NCBI RefSeq assembly: GCF_913062725.1
Contig: NZ_CAJXWY010000027.1
Span: forward strand, 1 to 51,304
Direction: 5' to 3'
Length of the DNA: 51,304 bases
Source of the DNA: an uncultured Thiohalocapsa sp.
GTDB taxonomy: Bacteria > Pseudomonadota > Gammaproteobacteria > Chromatiales > Chromatiaceae
The notes beneath the pieces were generated by a model. It was given only the letters and a program-made list of their open reading frames with translations, had not been told where the DNA came from and ran no database searches. Of this stretch, positions 1 through 10,326 are shown one piece after another. The translations under genes were made by a program, and so were the position numbers. Positions within the stretch are counted from its first letter, which is position 1. Each line of letters opens with the position of its first letter.

Positions 1-3000
1 GTCGTCGGTGCTGAGATTCTGGTAGTCGGTGAGGCGCTGTCCCGGCTTTTCGACGCCGAACTCCACACGCAGCCAGTCCAGCAGCTCGCGGGACGCGGTC
101 TGCGCGGCGCCGGTCAGCGCCAGGGCCTCGGCGGTGTGCTCCTCGATCTTGGTGCGCAGCGCGGGGGTGGGGTCTGCGATAGGTAGAGTGGCCATGAAGG
201 AGCTGAAAAATCTTAGGGCTTCGTCCTTGCCGTGCTGCGCATTGCGCCAGAGGAACGCCCACATGAGCGGCGAGTTCAAGACTCCCAGGACATAGAGATC
301 ACTCGTGGGCCACAGGTAGCTCGTGTTCACGAAATACAAGGTTGAATCGGAAAAGGCAAACTGTGGGCGCCATGCGATATCGGTGTGCACGATCTTCGGT
401 TGATCGAATTGGCTGTAGTAATCACACGACCGCAGCTCCCACCAGAACCATCCCTTGTCCCGCCGCTTCATCAGGCGCGCCTGTAACGGCTTCATGTGCG
501 CGTACAAGCTCGGGAAGGTGCCCGCGAAGACATCTTCGGCACCGTCGCCAGCTCCACTCCACGGCCATGTGTGATCGCCGCTGGACTTGAGCGCGATCAT
601 CCACAGCCCCTGCCAGTCCGGCGCCCAGCGCTTGATGTCCTGCCCGCGCAGGTAGGGCTTGATGATGTCGGCACAGCCGGGATCATCGCGGATCAGCGCG
701 GCGCGGGTGGCGTCGTCGATCAGAAAGGCCTCGTTGAGTCCGGTCTTGATCCCGTACAGCGGTCGCACGCCCAGGAACTCCGCAAGCGGCGTCCCGCGCT
801 CCCGCAGGCGCTGCATCAGCGTGTCCACCGCCGGCGGCTCCAGGCTCCAGGGCTCGGCGCCGTAGCGGCTCCAGGGCACGGGGTAGGCGTGCTCGTGCAC
901 GTAGTTGTCGAGCGACAGCTCGGCGGAGCGGTCCCGCGGTACCGGGCAGACGCTTACGGTGGGCGGCTCCGGGTCCGCAACGGACTCCGAGTCGGATGCC
1001 GCTGGCTGTCGTCGCGCGACGATGATGCAGGGGAAGGTGTCGGCGTCCTCGAAGATCGGCGCATGGCCGAAGTCGAGCATTTCTTCAAACACCGCGCGCT
1101 CACTGAAAAGACGGCGCAGCGGCTCACCGTAGCCGGCCCGCATCCACTTGTTGGTGACGATGTAGGAGAGCTTGCCGCCGGGGGCCAGCAGGCTGAGACC
1201 GCGCTCGTAGAAGTAGACGTACAGGTCTGCCACGCCGCTGTAGCTGGCGTAGCACGCCGCGAGGTAGGGCTTCAGCGTGCCGATTGACTCCTGGCGCACG
1301 TAGGGCGGATTGCCGATCACCACATCAAAGCCCCCGCCGGCGAAGACCTCGGGAAACGCGTCACGCCAGTCGAAGGCGCGGATGTCCGCGGGCAGTGCCG
1401 CGAAGGCTTGGCGCAAAGACTCGGGCGCGTCGGCCGCGAGCGGCGCCACCAGGGAGTTGCCGCAGCGAATGTTGGCGTCCAGGGCGTTGAGCGGTTTGTC
1501 GCGGCGCGCGGTCTTGAGCCACAGCGAGAGCTTGGTGATCTCGACGGACTCGCGATTGAGGTCCACGCCGAACAGGTTGTCTTGCAGAACCTGCCGATTC
1601 AGGTCGAACAGGCCCCGCTGTTGTGCCGACCCGGTGAGCGCGGCGATGGCGGCGTTGATGCGCTCGTGCTGTGCGATCAGGTAGTCGAATGCGGCGACCA
1701 GGAAAGCCCCGGACCCGCACGCCGGGTCCAGCACCTTGATGCGCCGCAGCACCTCGAGCAGGTCCAGCTGCACTTTCAGGCGGGTCTCGTTGGACATGGG
1801 TCCGGGCTTGCCGGTGCGATGCCGGGCCTCGAGCTCGGCCTCGCGCCCGGCCAGCCAGCCGCCGATGGTGCGCGCCACCATGAACGACGTGATCAGCTCG
1901 GGCGTGTAGAAGATGCCGTCGCGCCGGCGCCGCGAGCGCTGCTTGTCCGCAATCTCGCCCCGGATGCTGGCGCGAATCAGCTCCAGGTCCGTGATGGACT
2001 GCTCGAAGATGTGCCCCAGGATGTTGACGTTGAGGTCGGTCTCGAAGTCGTAGCGGGCCAACGCTGCAATCCCATCAAGACTGGTATCGGCCACGGTCAG
2101 GCGTTCCAGGTCCGGGTCATGTGCGAACAGCCCGCCGTTGTAGGCGTTGATCTGCATCGGCGGGTGTCCCTTGTCCACCGCCTTGAACAGCCCGCAGAGC
2201 TGTTGCCAGCGCGAGACTTGCACAAAGCCCTCGGACTTGGCGTTGAGGGCTTGCGTCAGGACCTCGGCGGGCAGCAGCCGGGTGTCCTCGCAGAAGCAGA
2301 TGAACAGGCACCGGTCCAGAATCTTTTGTGCCAGCTCCAGCAGCCGGTCCAGGTGCGCTTGTGTCGGTACGTTGGCGGGCGCCGGGTTATCCTCCCGCAG
2401 CTGGTCGAACAAGCTGATGCGCAGATCCCGGTAGAACACATAGAACGCCTTGCTGATGCGCTCTTCTTCGGCGTGCGTGCGGGTCGCCAGTCGCTCGACG
2501 GCGCTCTCGGCGCCGGGCGCCAGCCCGAGCAGGGTGTCGCGCCCGAGCAGGAAGCAGAAGGCCCGCAAGCACGCAGGCTCGGCGAGATCGGCGATCTCGA
2601 TGCGCTGGTAGTAGCCCTCGCCGCGGTCGGTGCGATAGAGGCGCAGCTCCAGGTAGTTGCTGACGATGACCCAGCGGCAGCCGTCCACCTTGGCGGCATA
2701 GCCAAAGGCCTGCTCCACGGGGGTCAGGCGGGCATAGGCGGCGCTCTGCTTGGCGTCCAGGTCCGCGCCGGGCGACTTCAGCTCCACAACGGCGCGGGTG
2801 CGGTCGATGTCCGGGCCGTACCAGCCCAGCCGCGCATCCGGCGGTCGGTAGCCCTTCACCGCCTTGGAACTGGTCTCGGGCTCCAGGTGATGCACCTCGC
2901 CGGCGCCGACAATCTGCGCGTAGCCCAGCAGCTGGCCGAAGACTTCCGACAGGAACTGGCCCTGCAACTGCTTCTCTTTGCTGGCGAGCAGCGCGCCGGA

Positions 3001-3129
3001 GCGGGCGCTGTCGGCCCAATGCTCGGCAATTCGGCTTTGCGTGTCGGCGCATTGGACATGCGCGGCCTCGAGTGCCTCCCGCAGTAAGCGGGCGTTGAAC
3101 AAGGGCTTGAAGTGGTCCTGCGATGGCAT
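1..3129 (-). CDS. Type IIG restriction-modification enzyme, Eco57I-like (3' end beyond window)
   Basis: The reading frame is open from an ATG at 3129 to the left edge, giving at least 1043 residues; the C-terminus lies outside the window. Around residues 95-118 there is a probable PD-(D/E)XK nuclease core (GWYGPDIDR followed by VVELKSPGAD, with E116 and K118). Around residue 468 is methyltransferase motif I, DPACGSGAFLVAAFDYL, and at 607 motif IV, NPPYVRQESIG, typical of N6-adenine methylases. Beyond about residue 780 the sequence (LGVRPLYGIKTGLNEAFLI, later WFWWELRSCDYY) resembles the TaqI-like specificity domain that reads the target site. One polypeptide therefore appears to carry cleavage, methylation and recognition. 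An AGCAGG lies 9 nt upstream of the ATG at 3129; another in-frame ATG at 3138 sits directly against it, so 3129 is preferred. The site recognised cannot be read from sequence. Confidence 0.87.
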   Translation of the reverse strand, partial: MPSQDHFKPLFNARLLREALEAAHVQCADTQSRIAEHWADSARSGALLASKEKQLQGQFLSEVFGQLLGYAQIVGAGEVHHLEPETSSKAVKGYRPPDARLGWYGPDIDRTRAVVELKSPGADLDAKQSAAYARLTPVEQAFGYAAKVDGCRWVIVSNYLELRLYRTDRGEGYYQRIEIADLAEPACLRAFCFLLGRDTLLGLAPGAESAVERLATRTHAEEERISKAFYVFYRDLRISLFDQLREDNPAPANVPTQAHLDRLLELAQKILDRCLFICFCEDTRLLPAEVLTQALNAKSEGFVQVSRWQQLCGLFKAVDKGHPPMQINAYNGGLFAHDPDLERLTVADTSLDGIAALARYDFETDLNVNILGHIFEQSITDLELIRASIRGEIADKQRSRRRRDGIFYTPELITSFMVARTIGGWLAGREAELEARHRTGKPGPMSNETRLKVQLDLLEVLRRIKVLDPACGSGAFLVAAFDYLIAQHERINAAIAALTGSAQQRGLFDLNRQVLQDNLFGVDLNRESVEITKLSLWLKTARRDKPLNALDANIRCGNSLVAPLAADAPESLRQAFAALPADIRAFDWRDAFPEVFAGGGFDVVIGNPPYVRQESIGTLKPYLAACYASYSGVADLYVYFYERGLSLLAPGGKLSYIVTNKWMRAGYGEPLRRLFSERAVFEEMLDFGHAPIFEDADTFPCIIVARRQPAASDSESVADPEPPTVSVCPVPRDRSAELSLDNYVHEHAYPVPWSRYGAEPWSLEPPAVDTLMQRLRERGTPLAEFLGVRPLYGIKTGLNEAFLIDDATRAALIRDDPGCADIIKPYLRGQDIKRWAPDWQGLWMIALKSSGDHTWPWSGAGDGAEDVFAGTFPSLYAHMKPLQARLMKRRDKGWFWWELRSCDYYSQFDQPKIVHTDIAWRPQFAFSDSTLYFVNTSYLWPTSDLYVLGVLNSPLMWAFLWRNAQHGKDEALRFFSSFMATLPIADPTPALRTKIEEHTAEALALTGAAQTASRELLDWLRVEFGVEKPGQRLTDYQNLSTDD

Positions 3130-3664
3130 GGGGGGCATCCTGCTGGCAGGTTGGTGGGCCTCGGGGGCGTGCGCCTTTGCGGTTCGGCGGTAGGCCGCAC
3201 CGGGGTCTCGCGCCCGTCCGGCGCATGACCGATCAGCGGGCTTCCGCAGCCGCAACTAGCACCGTTCGGATCAGGCGGATCAGGCCTGCGTGCTGTCTTG
3301 GTCTTAGCCAACCGGGCAGGCCTGCTGTCTGCAACGTTTGCTCTCATTGCGTCCACGCCGGCGAGCAGGCGCCTTTTGATGGCCTGCCCGCACCAGCATA
3401 ATCGACGGGGCCCGGTGGCTCCAGCCGGTGCAGCTTGTGCAGCATGGGGCGCCGTGCATCGGGCTGTTGCAGATAGGCCCGCACGGCGGGCAGCATGATA
3501 TGAGGATTTGTGTGAGCTATGCTTTTAGTGAAAGCCGGCCTTCGGCGGGCCGCTGTGGCGGCGTCCACAGGGGCGCCGGTCGGGGTGCCGATGATGGCGC
3601 CGCCCGCACCGTCGACTGCTGTGACTGCGATTGATGATCCGCCGCCGTCGGCCGGCTCGACATG

Positions 3665-3688
3665 CACGGCCTGTGCTTGCAGGCCGTG
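3665..3688. repeat. Perfect 9-bp inverted repeat (hairpin)
   Basis: CACGGCCTG and CAGGCCGTG are separated by a 6-nt loop. No T-run follows on either strand, so this is not a standard intrinsic terminator. It sits about 55 nt before the small ORF at 3744 and could be a regulatory stem or a protein-binding site; function unknown. Confidence 0.5.
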
Positions 3689-3743
3689 ACCGTGTAACCA
3701 GGCCAGATGGCCCTGTCATTTGGCCACGCAGGGAGTCAGCGTC

Positions 3744-3884
3744 ATGCGGCAACAGAAACAGCTTCAGCCAGTGCGTGTCGAGGCGGTGGTGCTGGCCGAC
3801 ACGGCCGACGCCACGCTGCGGGCTCTGGCCTGCACGCTGCTGGTGGCCACCACCCTGGTGGCTGCCACGCTCGGCGTTCTCTGA
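3744..3884 (+). CDS. Small putative single-span membrane protein (46 aa)
   Basis: ATG to TGA frame of 46 residues. A GGGAG ribosome-binding sequence sits 8 nt before the ATG, which is unusual among the noise ORFs of this stretch. The N-terminal half is polar (MRQQKQLQPVRVEAVVLAD) and the C-terminal half is a continuous hydrophobic segment (CTLLVATTLVAATLGVL) that could span the membrane once. I do not recognise a family. The call rests on the ribosome-binding site and the hydrophobic profile only; it may be a chance frame in GC-rich DNA. Confidence 0.3.
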   Translation: MRQQKQLQPVRVEAVVLADTADATLRALACTLLVATTLVAATLGVL

Positions 3885-4262
3885 CACGATCCGCGCCCCC
3901 GATCTGCGCCCCCGATCAGCACCCCGGCTGCCGGTGCCGCGCTTGCGGCTGCCCGGCATCCCTCGGGCTGCAGAGGAGGGGCGCTGCTGCTGTTTATCGA
4001 CGGTGGGCAGCCGCGCGGGTGCGGTTGGCGCGTAATCTGCTTATCATCAAACCGTCACACGCATGACAACTGCGACTGCCGCGGTTGTGCACAGCCAACG
4101 GGCATCCCCTGTCGCAATGCGCGGCGCTGGTGCGCCTCGGCGCCTGCGCGGGCGTGGGCTCCGCAGGCCGCGGGCGGCGCCAGTCGCCTCCCAGCCGGCC
4201 GCGGCCTGAGCCGGCCATTGACGATGATGGGGTCTACAACGACTGGGCCATAGGAGCCGATG

Positions 4263-5156
4263 ATGGATGATGACGCCGCAGCGATGAAGAAAAATGGCAA
4301 GCGGGCGACCCGCGCAAAAGCCAACAAGAAAGATCAAAAGGCCAAACAGGCCAAGGCCAACCGCATCGATAACGCCACCTACGAGAAGGAGCTGAAACGC
4401 CTGCACGTGGAACTGGTGAAAATGCAGGAGTGGGTGAAGACCAAGGGGCTGAAGGTGGTGCTCGTGTTCGAGGGCCGCGACGCCGCCGGCAAGGGCGGCA
4501 CCATCAAGCGCATCACCGAGCCGCTCAATCCCCGCGTCGCCAGCGTGGTGGCGCTGCCGGCGCCCACTGAGCGGGAAAAGACCCAGTGGTACTTCCAGCG
4601 CTACGTGCAGCACCTGCCGGCGGCCGGCGAGATCGTGATCCTCGATCGCAGCTGGTACAACCGCGCCGGCGTCGAGCGTGTGATGGGCTTTTGCACCAAC
4701 GAGGAGTACATCCGCTTCATGTACGATTGCCCGGAGTTCGAGCGCATGCTGGTGCGCTCCGGCATCACGCTCATCAAGTACTGGTTCTCGGTGAGTGACG
4801 AGGAACAGGAGCGACGCTTCCAGTCGCGGCTGAAAGATCCCACCAAACGCTGGAAGCTGAGCCCGATGGACCTGGAGTCACGCAATCGCTGGGTCGACTA
4901 CTCCGAGGCGAAGGATCGGATGATGCAGTACACAGATATTCCCGAGGCGCCCTGGTATGTGGTCAACTCCGACGTCAAGAAGCATGCCCGGCTCAATTGC
5001 GTCGCACACCTGCTCACCCTGATCCCGTACGAGGATCTGACGCCGGAACCGCTGACGCTGGCGACACGCCCGCCCCAGCGCGATTACATCCGCCCGCCCA
5101 GGGATCAGCAGAAGATCGTCCCGGAGATCTACCCGAAGGCGCCAGCAAAGGCCTGA
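4263..5156 (+). CDS. ppk2: Polyphosphate kinase 2
   Basis: Protein of 297 residues of the PPK2 family, which transfers phosphate between polyphosphate and nucleoside di- or monophosphates in the cytoplasm. The Walker A motif GRDAAGKGG lies at 71-79, and the Walker B/lid region LDRSWYNRAGVERVMGF begins near residue 128; both are hallmarks of the family. The single-domain length fits class I enzymes, but the choice between ADP- and AMP-phosphorylating classes is not certain. The first 35 residues are a Lys/Ala-rich, probably disordered extension. AGGAG lies 6 nt before the ATG at 4263 but only 3 nt before the adjacent ATG at 4260, so 4263 is chosen. The gene stands alone and converges with alr. 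Confidence 0.93.
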   Translation: MDDDAAAMKKNGKRATRAKANKKDQKAKQAKANRIDNATYEKELKRLHVELVKMQEWVKTKGLKVVLVFEGRDAAGKGGTIKRITEPLNPRVASVVALPAPTEREKTQWYFQRYVQHLPAAGEIVILDRSWYNRAGVERVMGFCTNEEYIRFMYDCPEFERMLVRSGITLIKYWFSVSDEEQERRFQSRLKDPTKRWKLSPMDLESRNRWVDYSEAKDRMMQYTDIPEAPWYVVNSDVKKHARLNCVAHLLTLIPYEDLTPEPLTLATRPPQRDYIRPPRDQQKIVPEIYPKAPAKA

Positions 5157-5179
5157 CGACGCCGATGCCCAGGGAACGG

Positions 5180-5198
5180 GCCGCACGGGCGGTGCGGC
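5180..5198. terminator. Possible hairpin between convergent ppk2 and alr
   Basis: GCCGCAC and GTGCGGC form a perfect 7-bp stem with a 5-nt loop in the 99-bp gap between the two converging stop codons. There is no T-tract on either side, so termination is inferred only from position and stem strength. Confidence 0.3.
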
Positions 5199-5255
5199 TG
5201 GCCGCGCGACCAGCCCCGGGTTGTCACCGCAGGGCAAAGCGCGTGCGCCGGCGGG

Positions 5256-6341
5256 TCAGCGGTCGTCGCGATAGCTCACCGGCACCCGCTGCGAGCGGCC
5301 GGTGAAGAGCTGATAGGCGATGGTGTCGCTGGCGGCCGCCACGGCGTTGGCCGCGACCAGATCGCCCCAGAGCTGCACCGGATCGCCGGGGTGGGCGCCG
5401 GGCTGGTCGGTGAGGTCCACCGTCAGCATGTCCATCGAAACGCGGCCGATGAGCCGGCTCGGCTTGCCGTTCACGGCCACGGGCGTGCCGTCGCGGGCGT
5501 GGCGGGGGTAGCCGTCGGCATAGCCGGCGGCGACCACGCCGACGCGGGTGGGGCGCTGGCAGACGAAGCGTCCGCCGTAGCCGATGGCCTCGCCGGGGGC
5601 AAGGTGGCGCACGCTGATGAGCCGCGACTCCAGGGCGATGGTGGGGCGCAGCGCCGCGGCGGATGCATGGGCTTCGCCCAGGGGGCTGGCGCCGTAGAGC
5701 ATGATGCCCGGGCGCAGCCAGTGGCCGTGTGCGGGTGGATAGCCCAGCACGGCGGCGGAGTTGGCAATGCTGCGCGGGCCGGGGAGGGCGCCGGCGTGGG
5801 CGCTGAAGCATGCGAGCTGTGCCTGGGTGGCCGGGTGGTCGGGCTCGTCGGCGCAGGCGAGGTGGGTCATGAGCACGATCTCGCTGACGTGGGGGCAGTC
5901 GGCGAGCCGGGCGTAGGCGGCCGCGAAGTCTGAGGGCTCGAGGCCCAGGCGGTGCATGCCCGTGTCCATCTTGAGCCAGACTGCCAACGGTCGCGTTGGG
6001 CGCGCGCGGCACAGCCAGTCCACCTGCTCGCGGCTGTGGGCCACGGGTGTGAGCCGGGCGCTGTCCAGCAGCCCGAGCTCGGCCGGCTCGAAGATCCCCT
6101 CCAGCAGCACGATGGGGTTGCCAATGCCGGACTCGCGCAGCGCCAGGGCTTCTTCCGTGCAGGCAACCGCGAAGGCGTCCGCCAGCGGCGCCAGCGTGCG
6201 TGCCACGGCCACGGCGCCATGGCCGTAGGCGTCGGCCTTGACCACCGCCAGCGCCCTCGCGCCCGGTGCCCGCGTCTTGGCGTGAGCATAGTTGTGCCGG
6301 ATCGCAGCGAGGTCGACGTGAGCGCGCGTGGGACGGGCCAT
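5256..6341 (-). CDS. alr: Alanine racemase
   Basis: A 361-residue PLP enzyme that interconverts L- and D-alanine for peptidoglycan. The PLP-binding lysine is K35 in AVVKADAYGHG, and the second catalytic base is Y255 in EAIGYGGRF; both are in the expected positions and the length matches the family. The N-terminal part is the TIM barrel and the C-terminal part the beta domain. The ATG at 6341 directly precedes the conserved ARPTRAHVDLAAIRHN start, although its ribosome-binding site is weak. In many gammaproteobacteria alr follows dnaB; here it is alone and divergent from tig. Confidence 0.95.
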   Translation of the reverse strand: MARPTRAHVDLAAIRHNYAHAKTRAPGARALAVVKADAYGHGAVAVARTLAPLADAFAVACTEEALALRESGIGNPIVLLEGIFEPAELGLLDSARLTPVAHSREQVDWLCRARPTRPLAVWLKMDTGMHRLGLEPSDFAAAYARLADCPHVSEIVLMTHLACADEPDHPATQAQLACFSAHAGALPGPRSIANSAAVLGYPPAHGHWLRPGIMLYGASPLGEAHASAAALRPTIALESRLISVRHLAPGEAIGYGGRFVCQRPTRVGVVAAGYADGYPRHARDGTPVAVNGKPSRLIGRVSMDMLTVDLTDQPGAHPGDPVQLWGDLVAANAVAAASDTIAYQLFTGRSQRVPVSYRDDR

Positions 6342-6790
6342 GGGGACGTGGGGCTGCAGGGAGACTGGTGAAACGGAGCGGGTGCCGGCCCCTTGGGCGG
6401 CGGTGCTTTGGTGGCCGCGTGCGGCGGCTGTTCACGGCGCCAGGGCCGTTGTCCTGATGCTGCCGCCCGCATTCCCGCAACGCAAGTGTGCGCGACGAGT
6501 TGGGTGCGCCTGCGTCGGGGCGCGCCAGGCAGAGGACGACCCACCGCCGACAGGATCGGTTGCGCGCGGCGCGCCATTCTGACGCGGCGAGCCGACGCCG
6601 TGTGCGACGCCGCCGTGCCCGTGGCTTGGGCGTCTCGCGTCGAGGCGATGGCGCAGCCGCGCGATGTTGGGCTTGCGGCGCCGACAATCGCGTCGATGTC
6701 GATGCGCGTGCTTGGAGAATGCGCCGGTTGCGGCTTATACTGCCGTGTTTTTCGGCCATCCCGCACATCAGATCCAAGGAGCACGAAGCC
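6342..6790. other. Divergent alr/tig intergenic region
   Basis: About 450 bp without a convincing gene. It should hold the promoters of alr (leftwards) and tig (rightwards). The only clear element I find is the tig promoter candidate at 6712-6741; an AAGGAG ribosome-binding site lies 7-12 nt before the tig ATG. Confidence 0.5.
6712..6741 (+). promoter_or_regulatory. Candidate sigma70 promoter of tig
   Basis: TTGGAG (6712-6717) and TATACT (6736-6741) are 18 nt apart, about 50 nt before the tig start. The -10 hexamer is strong, the -35 weak. Confidence 0.45.
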
Positions 6791-8089
6791 ATGCAAGTGA
6801 CCGTCGAGGCCGGCGAGGGGCTCGCCCGCCACATGATCGTGGAACTGCCCGCCGACGACTTTGAGCGCCAAGTCGACCAGAAGCTGCGGGACGCGGCCCG
6901 ACAGGCGAACATTCCTGGCTTCCGCCCCGGCAAGGTGCCCATGCGCGTGCTGCGCCAGCGCTTCGGCGAGAGCGTACGCGGCGAGGTGCTCAGCGAGATG
7001 GTGCAGTCGAGCTTCGTGCGGGCCGTCACCGATCAGGATCTGCACCCGGCGGGCGTGCCGGAGATCGAGCCCGACATCGATGCCGGGAGCCGCCGCTACG
7101 CCTACGTCGCCAAATTCGATGTGCTGCCCGAGGTCGAGCTCAAGGATCTCGCGGGCAAGCGCATCGCCCGCCCCGTGGCTGCGGTCACGGATGCGGACGT
7201 GGAGGCGATGATCGAGCGTCTGCGCGAGCAGCGACGCACCTTCGAGGATGTGGAGCGTCCGGCGCAGAGCGGTGACCGTGTGACCATAACCTTCGTGGGC
7301 AGCATCGACGGTGAGCCCTTCGAGGGCGGCAGCGGCGAGCATCATGAGCTGGTGCTCGGCAGCGAGCGCTTCATCCCCGGCTTCGAAGCGCAGCTGGAAG
7401 GCGCGAGCGCCGGCGAGGAGCGCGTCGTGGAGGTCACCTTCCCCGAGGCGTATCAAAACGCCGACCTCGCCGGCCGTCATGCGCAGTTTCAGGTGAGCGT
7501 GGAGGCGGTGGCGGCGCCGAGTCTGCCGGCGGTGGACGCCGAGTTCATGGCCGCCTTCGGCATCGACGATGGCGACGCCGAGCGCTTCCGCGCGGACGTG
7601 CGTGCCAATATGGAGCGTGAGCTGGCACAGCGCATCGAGGCGAACGTCAAGAAGCAGGTCACGGACGCCCTGCTGGAGGCGAACCCGGTGGATCTGCCGC
7701 CGGCGCTGGTGAATGCGGAGATCCGGGACATGAAGCGCCAGACGCTGCAGGCGGCCGGCGCCGGGGCTAACGGTATCGACTTGCCGGATGCGCTCTTCGC
7801 CGAGCCCGCCGAGCGCCGTGCCAAGCTGACTCTGGTGATGCGCGAAGTGGTCAAGCGCTACGAGCTGCAGCCGAGCTCGGAGCAGGTCGAGGCGCTGGTG
7901 CAGGAGTGGGCCGCGACCTATGAAAACCCTGAGGAGGTGGTGAGCTACTACTACGCCGATCCGCAGCGGCTGTCGGAGGTGGAGTCGGTGGTGCTGGAGA
8001 AGCTTGCGATCGAGCGTCTGCTGGAGAGCGCCGATGTGGAAGACGAGCCCAACAGCTTCGACGATCTGGTCCAGGCCAACGACGTTTGA
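6791..8089 (+). CDS. tig: Trigger factor (ribosome-associated chaperone)
   Basis: A 432-residue protein, the same length as E. coli trigger factor. It binds near the ribosomal exit tunnel and shelters nascent chains. The ribosome-docking signature GFRPGKVP is at residues 43-50. An FKBP-type PPIase domain occupies roughly 150-245 (SGDRVTITFVGSIDGEPFEGG), followed by the helical chaperone domain. The ATG at 6791 is preceded by AAGGAG with proper spacing; the frame stays open upstream but lacks similarity there. It begins the tig-clpP-clpX-lon block, a conserved order in proteobacteria that couples folding with proteolysis. Confidence 0.97.
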   Translation: MQVTVEAGEGLARHMIVELPADDFERQVDQKLRDAARQANIPGFRPGKVPMRVLRQRFGESVRGEVLSEMVQSSFVRAVTDQDLHPAGVPEIEPDIDAGSRRYAYVAKFDVLPEVELKDLAGKRIARPVAAVTDADVEAMIERLREQRRTFEDVERPAQSGDRVTITFVGSIDGEPFEGGSGEHHELVLGSERFIPGFEAQLEGASAGEERVVEVTFPEAYQNADLAGRHAQFQVSVEAVAAPSLPAVDAEFMAAFGIDDGDAERFRADVRANMERELAQRIEANVKKQVTDALLEANPVDLPPALVNAEIRDMKRQTLQAAGAGANGIDLPDALFAEPAERRAKLTLVMREVVKRYELQPSSEQVEALVQEWAATYENPEEVVSYYYADPQRLSEVESVVLEKLAIERLLESADVEDEPNSFDDLVQANDV

Positions 8090-8164
8090 CATCGTTCGTC
8101 GCGGTGCGCGCACGCCGATGTGCTGTTGCGCGTTGCCTCCGGCGGCGCGCGTCCCTAACTCTTA

Positions 8165-8180
8165 GGGCCACGCGTGGCCC
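8165..8180. repeat. 16-bp perfect palindrome upstream of clpP
   Basis: GGGCCACGCGTGGCCC reads the same on both strands and lies 30 nt before the clpP start, in the tig-clpP gap. It could fold as a stem around the clpP leader or bind a dimeric protein. No T-tract follows. Confidence 0.55.
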
Positions 8181-8210
8181 GTTTCACCGATCTAGCGACA
8201 TCCCGCAGCC

Positions 8211-8855
8211 ATGAATCATACACACGATCAGCTACCGCCGTCGCCGCAGGCCCTCGGCCTGGTTCCGATGGTGATCGAGCAGACCGCCCGCGGCGAGCGG
8301 TCGTTCGATATCTTCTCGCGGCTCCTGAAAGAACGGGTCGTCTTTCTGGTGGGGCCCGTGGAGGATCACGTGGCCAACCTCGTCGTTGCGCAGATGCTCT
8401 TCCTCGAGTCCGAGAATCCGGACAAAGACATCCATCTGTACATCAACTCGCCGGGGGGCTCGGTGACCGCGGGCCTGGCGATCTACGACACCATGCGCTT
8501 CATCCGCCCGGATGTCAGCACCATGTGCATCGGCCAGGCGGCGAGCATGGGTGCGCTGCTGCTGGCGGGCGGCACCGGCGGCAAGCGCTTCTGTCTACCG
8601 CACTCGCGGATGATGATCCATCAGCCGCTCGGGGGCTTCCAGGGCCAGGCCACGGACATCGACATCCATGCCCGCGAGATTCTCCACATTCGCGACCAGC
8701 TGAATCATATCCTTGCGCACCACACCGGCCAGCCACTCGAGAAGATCGCCGAAGACACCGAGCGCGACCGCTTCATGGGCGGCGAGGCCGCCGTGGAGTA
8801 TGGACTCATCGACGGTGTCCTCGATGAGCGCACGGGCTCGCCGCAAGCGGCTTAG
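8211..8855 (+). CDS. clpP: ATP-dependent Clp protease proteolytic subunit
   Basis: A 214-residue serine protease that forms the tetradecameric chamber fed by ClpX or ClpA. The catalytic triad is S112 (GQAASMGA), H137 (MMIHQPLGG) and an Asp in [12 protein letters not shown] near residue 186, one residue offset from E. coli numbering. The N-terminal 15-20 residues are probably the propeptide that is removed during assembly. No good ribosome-binding site precedes the ATG at 8211, so the start is based on length and on similarity from [11 protein letters not shown] onward. Followed by clpX after about 190 bp. Confidence 0.96.
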   Translation: MNHTHDQLPPSPQALGLVPMVIEQTARGERSFDIFSRLLKERVVFLVGPVEDHVANLVVAQMLFLESENPDKDIHLYINSPGGSVTAGLAIYDTMRFIRPDVSTMCIGQAASMGALLLAGGTGGKRFCLPHSRMMIHQPLGGFQGQATDIDIHAREILHIRDQLNHILAHHTGQPLEKIAEDTERDRFMGGEAAVEYGLIDGVLDERTGSPQAA

Positions 8856-8950
8856 CAGCGCCCGCGCCGGCACGGGCGCGCCCGGCGTGTAGTCCGGGCG
8901 CGCGCCGCCGGCGCTGGCATCGACGACGTCGAGCCCGCCCATCCGTCGGC

Positions 8951-8978
8951 TTGCGATATCGTCGCGAGTCGTTATGAT
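8951..8978 (+). promoter_or_regulatory. Candidate sigma70 promoter of clpX
   Basis: TTGCGA (8951-8956) and TATGAT (8973-8978) have a 16-nt spacer and lie about 70 nt before the clpX ATG, suggesting clpX can be transcribed separately from clpP. Confidence 0.45.
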
Positions 8979-9048
8979 AAAACGCTTGTAAAGAGGCGTT
9001 CACAACGCCTTGCAACAGCCGGACCGTCCCGCGGAGACCTCGCCACAC

Positions 9049-10326
<1,278 letters not shown>

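Larger units (their letters stand above)
3130..4262. other. Gene-poor intergenic region
   Basis: About 1.1 kb between the divergent restriction-modification gene and ppk2. Apart from a small candidate ORF (3744-3884) and a hairpin (3665-3688) I see no convincing gene: other open frames here are short, arginine-rich and typical of GC-rich antisense noise. A more AT-rich patch near 3490-3535 could hold a promoter, but I could not match a -35/-10 pair. No tRNA or repeat array is seen. Confidence 0.5.

Noticed and set aside
1408..3087. Long plus-strand frame (559 codons) opposite the restriction-modification gene
   Set aside because: It mirrors the codon structure of the real minus-strand gene; its translation has no domain and the minus strand shows clear methylase motifs.
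5867..8113. Long minus-strand frame (748 codons) opposite tig and overlapping alr
   Set aside because: Antisense shadow of trigger factor in GC-rich DNA; composition is low-complexity and no motif is seen.
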